A stretch of 64,000 bases of DNA, taken from NCBI RefSeq assembly GCF_937616625.2, contig NC_065577.1, positions 10,395,001 to 10,459,000 of the forward strand, in the 5' to 3' direction. The notes beneath the pieces were generated by a model. That model saw nothing but the letters and a program-made list of their open reading frames with translations, was not told the DNA's origin and searched no databases. Positions 1 to 10,836 of this stretch are shown piece after piece. Position 1 is the first letter of the stretch; every line of letters starts with the position of its first letter. The translations under genes and the position numbers were made by a program. The DNA comes from Mercurialis annua. Its lineage: Eukaryota > Streptophyta > Magnoliopsida > Malpighiales > Euphorbiaceae.

Positions 1-405
1 ATGCCTAAGTTAGTAAAGGTTATATTTATTGGGAAAGTATATAGATTATTCTTGTTTTAGATATCGTACCTATAGACGGGTTGGCTTACCGTCTACTTAT
101 AGTCCCTCTACCATATCTTCTTTATTCTAGGCGATGTGGGATCCCTTTTGCACAGTTTTCAATAGGATTTTATGATGATCCATCATTAACCCTCCCCCCC
201 CCCCCTTTTCATTTTACATTGACCATGTATTTATGCCTAGATTGTTCGATGCAACTTTAATGGTTATGAGGTCTTGCTTTTATAATTTCTTAAAGTTTTC
301 CAGGATCTTTTTAATTTCGCCGCTTTTGTTATTCATTTTTTGTGGCATTTCATCACCGGATTAAATTTACTATCCCTAGAGGCAACTATGACGTAGGAAA
401 GTTGC
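1..405. other. No gene seen; poly-C run
   Basis: I see no coding region, RNA gene or element end here. The stretch is T-rich and contains a run of 12 C at 194-205. A short GGCGATGTGGGAT motif at 131-143 has its reverse complement at 4569-4581; this is a motif common in plant LTRs, so the flank may be old retrotransposon sequence, but nothing more can be shown. Confidence 0.5.
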
Positions 406-1012
406 CTTGATGTCACGACCCATTTTCATGAATCGCGACCGGCGTTAGGGTATGGGCAATGTAGTAGCGAAACCCGTAGATAGCCCTATGGATAACATAC
501 AATCACATACACCTGCAAGAAAACCAATGCTCGGGGGCAACCGAGACTTCAGCCTAGTTGTAGCAGTTCATAATATTCAACAATTAAATAATAAATGCTC
601 GGCCAACTCCGAGTCTCCAACATGGTATAAATATAAACCAGAGTTAACAGCATAATATGCCAAAACAAATATAATCCAGTCGGACCAATCCGACAACAAA
701 CTAGAATAATAAAGACTTCTACTTTACTACTGCGGTTTAAGAATAAAAATCGGTTTGACAGCTTTATTAAAATAAAATAAAACCTCCGAGGAAAATAAAG
801 AAATCGGAGATCAGCTGACTTGCTCAAAATCATAAACCTGGAAAAATTGGAAAAACAACGGGGTCAGATATACTGAGATGAGTTCATAGCACTATTTATA
901 TTTATTAAGTGGAAAACCTTTAAACAGTTAAAAACATTTTATAGGCATTACGATTAATAGTTGGAACCCTAATCCACAATATTCTAAAAATGTACTTAAA
1001 TCCAATAGGCCT

Positions 1013-1138
1013 GGTCCCGAGAGCTGAGTTATACCGAGTTACCACCGACCGCACTTAATCCATATCCAGAGTCCCGAGAGCTGAGCTACACCGAGTTACT
1101 CTACCTGGTCCCGAGAGCTATGCTCACACTGGGTTACC
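1013..1138 (+). repeat. Short degenerate repeat inside solo LTR copy 1
   Basis: The core GTCCCGAGAGCT followed by a CCGAGTTAC-like motif occurs three times at spacings of about 40-60 bp. The same motif appears inverted three times in the minus-strand family copy near 44725-44840, as CTCGGTAGAACTATCTCGGG and relatives. It is a conserved internal feature of this LTR family. Confidence 0.6.
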
Positions 1139-1597
1139 ACAAATCATAATATAGCTTACCCAGATCATTACCGGTGCGCACGCAGTCCTAATGACCCCAC
1201 TAGCTAGCATGTTCCAACTAAGAGCCATAATGGAAAAACAGTTCGCAATTGTACGTATACAATATATAAATATTAAAATAACAATTTACATAATAAAGCG
1301 GTAAATAGTAAGTACAAACTCACTGTTTGCTAATCCACGTGATAACCTGGCAAGCAACTAATCATGGTTCGTCTTCGGAGCACGAACGGTCGACGAGTCT
1401 AATTAATATAAATAATTATTAAAATGGACCCTAACTCTAGAGAGTACTCGACACCACATAGAACTAGCACGAACAACAAATCAGGGTAAAGTAATCCAGA
1501 GTAAACACAATACCAAATAAATTATAATGCCCAAATAATACAAAGTCTATTGACTTCTCGCTTTAAAGTCCGTTTTGAAAAAATATTATTTAAATAA

Positions 1598-1915
1598 GGG
1601 TTAATTACATATAAAATCACCACCTTTACATGAATTTTCAAAAATAACACGACCTTTAAAACGTGTCAACTCAGGGCATCACCTTTCATTTCTTTTCAAA
1701 AACAACATGAGCACGTTTTTTGATAAAATTTTGTTGACTTGGACACCTGATGAGAGTGCCACGTGTCACGCCACGTCAGCAAAAATGCCACTAAAAATGT
1801 GCCCGTGTTATTTTTGAAAAGAAATGAAAGGTGGTGCCCTGAATTGCCACGTTTTAAAGGTCGTGTTATTTTTGCAATTTCTTGTAAAGGTGATGATTTT
1901 ATATGTAATTAACCC
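1598..1915. mobile_element. Mutator-like MITE, 318 bp, copy 1
   Basis: The terminal inverted repeats start GGGTTAATTACATATAAAAT and pair along most of the element, which could fold into one long hairpin. A perfect 9-bp target duplication TTTAAATAA lies at 1589-1597 and 1916-1924. A 9-bp duplication with long TIRs and no coding capacity is typical of Mutator-derived MITEs. It is nested in solo LTR copy 1, and a second 318-bp copy is at 9364-9681. Confidence 0.85.
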
Positions 1916-2554
1916 TTTAAATAATGTTTAAATAATAAAATAAATAAATTTCCAAATAGTGGGTTAGCCGATTTACCGATAGCTACCAAGCTACCTCTTA
2001 TGTTGGGCGACCCAAGTCTAACCCGACCCAAATATTTTATCAAAATTATAAACCATTGTTTATAATTCAAAAATAATACTATTGATAAAATAATAATTAA
2101 ATATTAAAACAGAAATCAATAGCTTAAAACACAAGTAACCAATAGTTACCGACAATAACTTAACTAAAATAAGTTAAGAAAATATATTACAAGCTAAAGT
2201 GTAATTTAGCCGAATTGCCACGCCATCAAAAATTCTAAAAATATAATAATTACTCGAGTAATTACAATTATAGTTTATAAGATAAACATCATTTTCAGAT
2301 TAAAAAAACAATTTAAATTAAAATCGAATTCAACATTATTTTAAAATTTAAATAACGTTATAAAATAACAATTTAGAAATCAAAACAATAATCGTTGGTT
2401 TGGTTTTTGAAATCGACAATATTCAAAAACAAGTAATTCATATTTAATATACTAAAACCATGATGAAATAATCAAATGAAATAATGAATATGTTTACACT
2501 GCCATGTAATTAGTCATACTAGCCATACAACGTGGTCCATGGCCAAAGAAAATA

Positions 2555-2861
2555 GGGTTAATGTCATAAAAATTCACCAACTTTACACGTTTTCTCATTT
2601 TAATCACGCAGTTTAAATTTTCTCATTTTCATACACGAACTATCACTTTTTCTCAAATTCATGCACGGTGCTGAGGTGTCACGGCTCCATTGGTGTAATT
2701 CGCTGAGTTGGAGGTCATTTTACACCAATAAATGAGTGCCACCTCAGCAACGTGCATGAATTTGAGAAAAAGTGGTAGTTCGTGCATGAAAATGAGAAAA
2801 TTTAAACTGCGTGATTAAAATGAGAAAACGTGTAAAGTTCATGATTTTTTTGACATTGACC
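2555..2861. mobile_element. Mutator-like MITE, 307 bp, second family
   Basis: The left end is GGGTTAATGTCA and the right end TGACATTGACC. The arms pair through the ACGTTTTCTCATTTTAATCACG region. A 10-bp duplication AAAGAAAATA flanks it at 2545-2554 and 2862-2871. It has no coding capacity. It differs internally from the 318-bp family although both ends begin GGGTTAAT. It is nested in solo LTR copy 1. Confidence 0.8.
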
Positions 2862-4017
2862 AAAGAAAATAATCAAAATCAAATCAATATTTAGCAATAT
2901 ATAAATCATAATAATTTACAACATAACCACTAATAACCATAACCACAACTACACTCAGAGAACCTAAAGCAATTTCCCGCCTACCATCTCATAATGAGAA
3001 ATTTAAAGAATTGAAGATATGAACAGTACTAATGGCAGAATGTTCATACTGAAACGAGCAGAAGCTCAACAACAAGATTCATGGCCAACGAATCAATCAT
3101 TTTTCTGATCTAAAGTAGTAATACAATCTCAATAATCATATCAGTAATGTGGCAAAGAACACGACAGCAAATAAGAGAAAAATGCAGCCATAGTTCATGA
3201 CAAACCAAAACAGCAAAATCGCAACAAAACGTAACAAGATGACACAAACAATAGAGGGGATCAAATGAAAGCAAAACCCATCATTTACTGATCTTAATAC
3301 AACATTTAAATACCTCAGAAAATCAAGAACAAAGGCAGCAATTATATGGAAAGATCGGCAGTAACAAACAATATAAAGTAGCCTTAGAACATTCAAAAAC
3401 GGTAAAACCACGGCGCTTAATACGGAGAGAATAACATTCCGAATAACGAATTTCAAGCGTAGAATCGAAGAAGATGATGTCTACTATAGCTGAGACGAGA
3501 CGGATCCCAATTCGATGCTACAATAAAGAAGAACGAGCTAAGAAACGGAAGTGTCAATTTTTGAAACTAAAACTGAGAACTTGCCAAAATTTGCAACAAA
3601 TGAGAGATGGATTTGGACGATCATATTCAGAGATTTTTAGAGTATAAATGACGGCTAGGTTTTGTAGTTTATGAGGGAATGATTTAGGGTTCAAAATAGG
3701 TTTAAAAGTACTAATGTATTTAAGAAAAAGGATTTGGTCGCAGCATTGGTGAAATCAAATAGCAACAGCAGGTTAAATTTTGCAAGGGCTCATGGGCTTT
3801 GCATGAATTTAAAACTTCATGTGCCAAAATATTTCAATATAAATAATAAAAAAAAAACTTAAAGCATGCATGGGCTTTATGGTTTTCATGGATTTAATTA
3901 ATTCATGGACCAAACCAAATAATATATTAAAACCATGAACTCGTAAGCGACTCCATATTATAATCGAAAACTCATCAAAAGAAAAAAATAATAAAAAATA
4001 CGGGATATTACACTTGA

Positions 4018-4846
4018 TTTGGGTTGCCTCTAAGGACAGTGAAAATAAGTCTAGTGGCTTCATGCGTTTTTGAGATCCTTCCACTCGTGCCACTTAGTCA
4101 TCAGACTGCCTTTATGTTCTTGTTCTTCCTCGTTTCCTAGCGCCAATTGTTTTCATTTTTGGTTTTTTCTATCTTTTTGTTTTCTCTTTGTCCTTCCTTG
4201 TATTTATAGTAATCTAGTGATGCATTGCAGCTATTTTGCCTTTATTGATTTCTCATCCTCCCACGACCGTCATGTTTCTATCATTGATTATGTTTTGACG
4301 GTTTAGCTGCTCATGTCTCCTCGTTTCTTGGGCTGGCAATTGTTCGTGGTTACTTTATTGCTATTTGTTGTAATTTTTCTTGGCGTGTTTACCCCTTTGT
4401 TTTCCCTCTTTGTTAGCTTTTCTAATTTTTCTAAATAGGTCTTCCTCTTTTTCTTTGTTTCTTTCACTTCTTTTGGTATTCTCTCATTACGAGTTGAACT
4501 TTGTTTCTTTTGCTTATTTCAGTTTCTAATGGAATAGCATAAAACAAGGTAGTAGACACCGAAAGCGAAATCCCACATCGCCCAGGAAAAGGCAAACGCG
4601 TTGGCAAGTCTATATATAGGGCACTAACTCATCCGCCCGGAGGGACGAGAATCCTAACCAATGCATACCATTTCTTCCTAAAAATTATAAATGACTTAAG
4701 CATTGGAGTGGGTACAGGGTCTAGAGACCCGCCCTCAACCGTTGCTCTTTGTGTTGTCCGCTCAATAGGATTAGTAAACGCATATCCAACACCCCAGATA
4801 CGTCAGTTTCTTTTCACAAAAATGGCAAAAAAGCATTTTTTATGAC
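4018..4846. other. T-rich spacer with LTR-promoter-like fragment
   Basis: No gene is visible. The part from about 4551 to 4800 has features usual in plant LTRs: AATCCCACATCGCC, a TATATATAGGGC box near 4611, and a following GACTTAAGCATTGGAG stretch that resembles the R/U5 motif of the Gypsy LTR at 27378. Boundaries and duplications were not found, so this is only a candidate LTR fragment next to the Tat-like remnant. Confidence 0.35.
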
Positions 4847-6150
4847 ATGGATGCCGGCATGCTGAGTGATGACGAGATGACCATCATTTCTAGCATTCCG
4901 CTTCTTGAACGTCCTATTACTCCCTTCAGCATTCCGCTTCTTGAACGTCCTATTACTCCCTTCATCTCTCTTTTATTTGACATAGAGGATGGGGGCACTA
5001 TTGTCTCTGAATGTCAGTTTATCCCTTCTACTGCTGGATCTCTGGCTTCTTAGCCTGCTATAATGCCCGCTGTCTCTTCTCTTGGGGCATTGTCTTTGGT
5101 TGGGACCGATTCAATTTCATTCGCGGTTGTTTCATCGTCGAAACTAGTTTCCTCTGCTTCTGGTCCCTTACTTTTGTCAACAGGGAGCAAGAAGCGTCTT
5201 GCTACTGGTTCTCCCGCTTCAATTTCTGAATCGGTGCCTCGTCCGCGCAGGGATGTACCCCGTTCTACTTTTATTGCCAAAGGCAGGGTTGTTTACATGG
5301 ACTGCTTCATCCTCCATAAGTGTTCTCCTTTGAAGTCTAGTCGTGTCCATAACTCACTAGCGGGTTACCTTTGGAGCCAATGCCCTCTACCCGTTTTTGG
5401 GCAGGTTCCTGGTTGTGGCACTGCTCCTTCCCTTTACGTCAAAGCACTTCGAATATTCTCGAAGATGATCAGACCTGTTTGGAGTTTTGGGTTAACTCCC
5501 ATTCTGATTGAATGCCCATTTTGATGCGATGTCGCTTCTCCTGAAGAAGATTCATGACTTTTCTCACCGTCAGTCGGCGTAGATCAAATGTATCACGGAC
5601 TCGAATGATTCTTTAAAGGTCGAGCTTCATGATAAGAGTTTCGTTACTTTGTCTTTGGAGAAGCAGTTAGATCTGCGTGGTAAGCAGGTCGAGATATTGC
5701 ATGGTTCTACCAGGGCATGAGAAGATTGAGTGGCTGATTTGGACGCTTCTCTAAATAATGCTCGCCTGGATAGTGCTCAGGCGATTGCCGAGCGTGATCG
5801 CTTAGAGCTAGCTTGCCAGGCCTTGGAGAGCCAGCTCGAGGAAGCTACTAAGGTTGTTCCACTAATATTTCAGCATAATTGTCGGTTTGACTGGTCATCC
5901 ATTTTGAAGTTTCATCCTTCGACGGATGTCTACTTCCTCTATGTGGATTTGGCTCACTTTAAGAGTTAGTGTTTGTCTGCCTTGGCGGCTCAGATGCCCG
6001 CTGGTAAACCTCTGGTTCTTTCTTCTCCTTCCTCGGCCGTCATTTCGTCCCGTCCTGCTTTTCTTGGGGATGACTCTGTGCTTTGTATTTTGTTCTTGGT
6101 TGGGAGCTGATTTGTTTCCTTGTTGTATCTTCAGCCTCCTCTGTTGAAGT
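4847..6150 (+). pseudogene. Relic of Tat-type antisense ORF (coiled-coil protein)
   Basis: Reading frames on + include an N-terminal acidic stretch starting MDAGMLSDDEMT, a Ser/Pro/Lys-rich middle at about 5063-5300, and a coiled-coil segment at about 5730-5860 with the motif AERDRLELACQALESQLEEA. This order (acidic start, low-complexity middle, coiled coil) resembles the antisense ORF of the Gypsy element at 31807-33633. The frames are broken by stops and shifts, so I call it a relic. A 36-bp direct tandem duplication (4892-4927 and 4928-4963) lies near the start. Its position antisense to the gag/protease relic at 7935-8911 matches the layout of the intact element. Similarity was judged by eye only. 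Confidence 0.4.
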
Positions 6151-7197
6151 TGTCCTTATGGCTGCTGATTTGGTGCCTTCCTCTTTTAGTGGTGCTACTT
6201 GTGTTTTTTTTTTTTGTAATTTGGGGAGTACCACCTCCACTTGTGTCGTACTTATGATTTATAAAACTTTACCTTTTCCTATGAAGATATTCTAATTATT
6301 GTTTTTTATTTTTGGACCTATCGTGATGTGTCTTTCTCCGCATGTTAACGTATTCACGCTTTATTGTGTTGTATGGGTTTGTTTGTTTGTTTATGAGGGA
6401 ATTCTCTTCATCTTTTGTTGATTTTCTTTCCTTACGTTCTCCTTGCTCGTCGATTGTTTATTGTTTGTTGTTTCTCTTTCTCTTCTTTTTGATCGTTGCC
6501 TTGCGAGTTCCTATTCTTATTCGTTGTTGTCATTGTTGTCGCTTTGATTGTTGGTCGTTGCCTTGTGAGATAGGTTTCCCATTTTGTGGCCGTTGCCTCA
6601 TGGGAAATGTTTCCCATATATTTTGGGCGTTGTCTTATGAGAAATGTTTCTCTTTTTCTTTGGATGTTGCTTTTTGTTTTGTTTATTAGAGAAGTTGAGG
6701 GACTGGGTGCCCAAACATGTCCGAGGGTTTTGGCCCTTGAATGTTGTTGATCTTTCCATTTGTTGGTCTTGCAATTTTACTTTTTGAAACTACAATTATA
6801 TTAATTGATTTGGAGATTGTGACAAAAATAAAGGTTTTTGTGTTATCCCTCTTTGCCTGAGATCTTTTGGATTGTCTTCTGTTTTGGGTTCCTCATTCTT
6901 CTTATATTACTTCCTTCATGAACAATGTGTAGCATTTTGATGCGACTTCTTGATCTCCTTTGGCGGTGATGGTTACTCATGTCGTTGGTATCTTCATGAC
7001 CGAGTAACAAATACTCGTTATTTCCCCTAAGTCATAGAGAAATGACCTCCCAATATGTCGTTGTATACGAATGGCATGTCTTATATAGAAAATAATATGT
7101 TGATTTCTTTGACCTCTTTTTCTTCTCTGCCGAATTCTAGTATCAGTTTCTCCAGGCCTTTACGTTGGATGGGCATTCCTCCGAGTCCTACTATAGG
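6151..7197. other. T-rich spacer, no gene seen
   Basis: The + strand is very T-rich, with poly-T runs and short frames that resemble no protein family. By position it would lie in the pol region of the decayed minus-strand Tat-like element, but I recognise no reverse transcriptase or integrase motif on either strand. Confidence 0.4.
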
Positions 7198-7926
7198 TAG
7201 GGGTGTAAACGAACCGAGCCGGTCGCGAGCAGCTCGGTGTTCGGCTCAATAAGAACTCTGTCTATGTTCGTTCATTTTCTAAAAGAACCAAGCTCGAGCT
7301 TTATTTTATGTTCGTTAATATTAACGAGCCGAACTGAACATAGTGGTGTTCGGCTCGTTTACGTTCACGAACTGCTCGAACAAGAGTTTGTGAACGAGCT
7401 CGATTAAGAGTTCGTGAACGAGCTCGTATATAGTTCACGAGCAAGCTCGTTTAGAAACTCGATTAGGTGTTCGCGAACTAATTCATATTTAAATTAATTT
7501 ATATAATTATGATTTTAATTTATTCAGCTCATATTCGTGAATGAGTTCGATTATATTGTTTTTAATCTATTTAGCTCATACTCGTATTTGTTCGTTTAGT
7601 AGCTCGTGTTCGTTCGTTTATCCGCTAAACGAGCGGGCTCGCGAAAGAGCTCGTTTAGTACTTATTGATCTTGTTTGCGAGATTTTTTGGGAATGAGCTC
7701 GTTTAGTACTTATCAAACTCGTTTGTGAGCTCATTCGTGAAATTGTTCGTTTAGCGGCTAAACGAACGAACACGAACCGAACATGAACACTATAAAATCT
7801 AAACTAACCGAACATGAATACTCCGTTCAAAGCTCGACTGAACATGAACCGAACATGAACACCTTGTTCGCTAAACGAGCCGAATATGAACACTCCAAAG
7901 CTCGGCTCGGTTCATTTACACCCCTA
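7198..7926. mobile_element. Non-autonomous hAT element, 729 bp
   Basis: The ends are TAGGGGTGTAAACGAACCGA and the matching inverted right end TTCATTTACACCCCTA. The 8-bp flanks ACTATAGG (7190-7197) and ACTATGGG (7927-7934) match at 7 of 8 positions, as expected for an aged hAT target duplication. The interior is full of short GCTCGTTTAG / AACGAGC subterminal repeats in both orientations. There is no transposase ORF. It is inserted in the gag-protease relic. Confidence 0.8.
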
Positions 7927-7934
7927 ACTATGGG

Positions 7935-8911
7935 CATTAGCAATTGGTTGATCTTGCCCAGTTCCCCTCCTTGTATGCTTCCCATGTGATTAGGTTCACT
8001 GCGTTTCCTTCGTCGACTAGCAGCTTCATAAATAGGAAATTGTTGATGATTGCCTCTACTAACAAAGCATCATTGTGGGGTCCTCTCACATGTGCTCCGT
8101 CCTCTAGTGACAAGGCGATGACTTTAGTCAAGCTTGATTCTCTCCTTGCTCTTTCAGTTACCTGCATTATTTCTGTCATTAGTCTTTTCCGTCATGCTCT
8201 TGGGTTTCTTCCTCTGATTATAACGTTGATAACTTCAGCGATCTCCTTCTTCTTGTCCCCTTCTTTATCTTTAATTTCCTCTTTGTCTACTTACTCTTTC
8301 CAGTAATCCTTCTGTTCTTTCCAAATAGTAAATTTTCTTAGTGATCCCGACTTTACCAGCCTCTCTATTTCCCTCTTTGGATCATAACATTCTTCTATGT
8401 CGTGTCCGTAGTCTTTATGGAACATACAGTATCTGTTCTCATCCCTTGTTCATGTTCTGTGAATCGTCTTCTTTGGCCAAGTCATCGTAGTTCGGCTTTC
8501 CTTAACCCACATTACCACGTTGGCCTTAGTCGTGTTAAGTGGGGTGAGCATTTCGGCTCGTTCCCCGTATCTCCAAATTCGATACTAGCTGCTAGGATGC
8601 CTGTTTTCGCTCATCCAGTGGCTTGATTCCTCGTAAGGTGTGCATCGTTTGATGCTCATGCGGCTTGTATTATAGTCTTTCTGTGAGCGTGATGATTGTT
8701 TCAATGATGCGCCTCCCTTACTCTCTTCCTGTTTTTGGTACATTGCGGTTCTTGGCTTTTTTGAGCTAAGTTTATCTCTCAGCACTCTCATCCGGGTTCC
8801 CTTCTTCGGAGCCCGTACCACCATATCATTATTCAAATATTCAATTTTTATTGCTTCACTATTTATCTTGTTATGTACACTCTCACTGTTTCTCCTTCTT
8901 CTTGCCTGCAC
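7935..8911 (-). pseudogene. Ty3/Gypsy gag C-terminus and protease relic
   Basis: On the minus strand a gag-type zinc knuckle reads CMFHKDYGHDIEEC at about 8385-8430, the CxFHx3GHx4C pattern of Tat-lineage gag. It is followed by the motif EIERLVKSGSL. Further downstream, 7937-8179 carries an aspartic-protease-like segment with PHNDALLVEAI and LLVDEGNAVNLITWEAY, where the canonical DNGS/DSGS is altered to DEGN. A Lys/Arg-rich gag portion lies at 8585-8911. Frames are interrupted. The hAT element at 7198-7926 sits immediately downstream, and no reverse transcriptase follows, so the rest of pol has been lost. Confidence 0.65.
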
Positions 8912-9363
8912 TTGTATAGTTCTTCTGATCTTCTTTTTTGTGGTTTTAACCTCATCATATTAAATAATTAGAGTTTAATAAACTTTCATATATGTTTAAA
9001 TAACGATTATTAATTAATATATCAACAATAATTAAGATATAAAGATAAAAAAACATGTAAATATAAGTATATATGTATATTATTTTTAAAAATTATATAT
9101 ATTTTATATTAAAATTCGATTAATTCGGTTTTTCGGTCGGTTCGGTTTTCAAAACACTCAAACCAAACCACAAACCGAACACAAAACTTTACCTAAAGTA
9201 GAAATCGAATCAAACAGTTTTCACCGAAAAACCGAACTAAACAACGAAATTTGGTTCGGTTTAGTTTTTTGGTTTAGTTCGATTCTTGCTCATCCCTGAA
9301 CTTAAGTACTTCATAAAACTGTTTTAAAAAAATATGATAACCAATCTTCTCAAAAAAAAAATA
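8912..9363. other. AT-rich spacer with GGTTCGG-rich patch
   Basis: No gene is visible. From 9110 to 9300 the sequence is rich in CGGTTCGGTTT and its reverse complement, forming an imperfect inverted pattern that ends GCTCATCCCT. That resembles a hAT-type MITE end, but I could not find the opposite end or a target duplication. Confidence 0.35.
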
Positions 9364-9681
9364 GGGTTAATTACATATAAAATCATCACCTTTACACGAA
9401 TTTTTAAAAATAACACGACCTTTAAAACGTGTCAATTCAGGGCACCACCTTTTATTTCTTTTCAAAAACAACATGGACACGTTTTTAGATAAAATTTTAC
9501 TGACTTGGACACCCGATGGGAGTGCCACGTGTCATGCCACGTCAGCCAAAATGCCACTAAAAATATGTTCATGTTGTTTTTGAAAAGAAATGAAAGGTGG
9601 TGCCCTGAATTGCCACGTTTTAAAGGTCGTGTTATTTTTGCAATTTTTTTTAAAGATGGTGATTTTACATGTAATTAATCC
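9364..9681. mobile_element. Mutator-like MITE, 318 bp, copy 2
   Basis: The ends are GGGTTAATTACATATAAAAT and the inverted GTAATTAATCC. The length equals that of copy 1 at 1598-1915 and the interior is closely similar. A perfect 9-bp duplication AAAAAAATA lies at 9355-9363 and 9682-9690. There is no coding capacity. Confidence 0.85.
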
Positions 9682-9690
9682 AAAAAAATA

Positions 9691-10477
9691 TGATAACCAA
9701 GTAAAGAAAAACAACTTATGAAGTACGAAAAATGAAAAATACAAAGACTTTAGTAGGTATTGCCAAAAACTAAGCTAGCTAAGCCCCAAAGACATCTAAC
9801 CCTAATTAGTCAACTTATAAATACCTCCTTACAATAAATCTTTAAAGAGAGAGAAAAGTTATTAATAAAAAAATAAATTAATTAAAAAGCAACATCATTC
9901 AAACTCTTAATATCTCATAATTTTCAGCCCCTTATTTAATCAAAATTGAATCAAAATTGAATCAAAAACACCATATTTTATCTATCAACTCTCAATTATT
10001 TGGAGATCTATACTAAATATGTCATCTAAATCAACTGAAAATGACCCAAATATTTAAAACGGTATTTTTAAAAACACAAACCAGTTCTTATCATGTCACA
10101 AATAAAAAAATACATTTTGCCTATAATTAGTCGAAAGAGCTTTGAGGTCGTCTCAAAAAGATGTCAACATCAGTCCAGAAATCTCGACGCTAATCCAGGA
10201 AGACAAAGTGCCGCTCAATGCCCTTCTAGATTGGCGTCAAGTCTCGACGCCTTTCCATCCTATACTTATATCTTTTTATCCAATTTGATTCTAGACTTTC
10301 CCCTACCATTGTATACTTAATTATTTGATGTTCCTCAAGTAATTTTCCAAACCATAACTTGTAGTAACTGTTTGTGATTACAAATAATTATATCGAGAAA
10401 TTAATCAACAAATCGATGAGGTTTTAATGTGTTCTTTATCTTGTGTGTGTAAACTATTTCAATGAGTATGTTGAAAT
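9691..10477. other. Spacer; weak promoter-like motif only
   Basis: A TATA-like CTTATAAATACC at about 9818 is followed by a GA-rich leader and a 12-codon frame starting ATG at 10018. A 75-codon frame at 10093-10320 has no recognisable motif. Nothing here can be called a gene with confidence. Confidence 0.3.
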
Positions 10478-10836
10478 TTTTTGGTCAATCAACCAAAAGG
10501 GCAGCAAATTTTATTAATGCTGAAGATAAACGAGATACACCCAAAAACAGAGAAAGCCACTGCTAACAGGCTAGCAGGCTACAAAACAGCACAGAAAATA
10601 AACAAAAACTAAAGCCAGAGAACAAAACTCAGCCTGGCTAAATAAAAACAGAACTACAGTAACTCAGCCTCCATCTATCATCACATTTTTCTCATTTCAA
10701 CTACACTTTTCATCTGCTTAAAGACCAAATCAGGATTGGTAACTTTATGATTAAAAATGGCATCATTCCTGGAGATCCAGATATAATAGACTGCAGTAGT
10801 GAACAAGAGCTTTTTGATCCTGGACTCTTTAGATCT

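Larger units (their letters stand above)
411..4012 (+). mobile_element. Solo-LTR-like element, copy 1 (TGTCACGACCC family)
   Basis: The element begins TGTCACGACCC and ends GATATTACA, so it has TG...CA termini. It is flanked by a perfect 5-bp target duplication, CTTGA at 406-410 and 4013-4017. Two further copies of the family lie at 19225-22911 and 41219-45514, each with its own perfect 5-bp duplication. No gag or pol domain is visible. TG...CA ends, 5-bp duplications and 2-3 kb without coding sequence fit a solo LTR of a large-LTR Gypsy family, which is inference. Without its two nested MITEs this copy is about 2.96 kb. Internal landmarks are a small repeat with core GGTCCCGAGAGCT at 1013-1138 and AT-rich tracts. 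Confidence 0.8.

Noticed and set aside
452..655. 67-codon frame at the start of solo LTR copy 1
   Set aside because: It lies in the conserved terminal region of a non-coding LTR family and has no equivalent frame in the other two copies.
3136..3456. 106-codon minus-strand frame rich in Leu/Phe/Val
   Set aside because: Composition fits AT-rich chance sequence; it lies inside solo LTR copy 1 and lacks any family motif.
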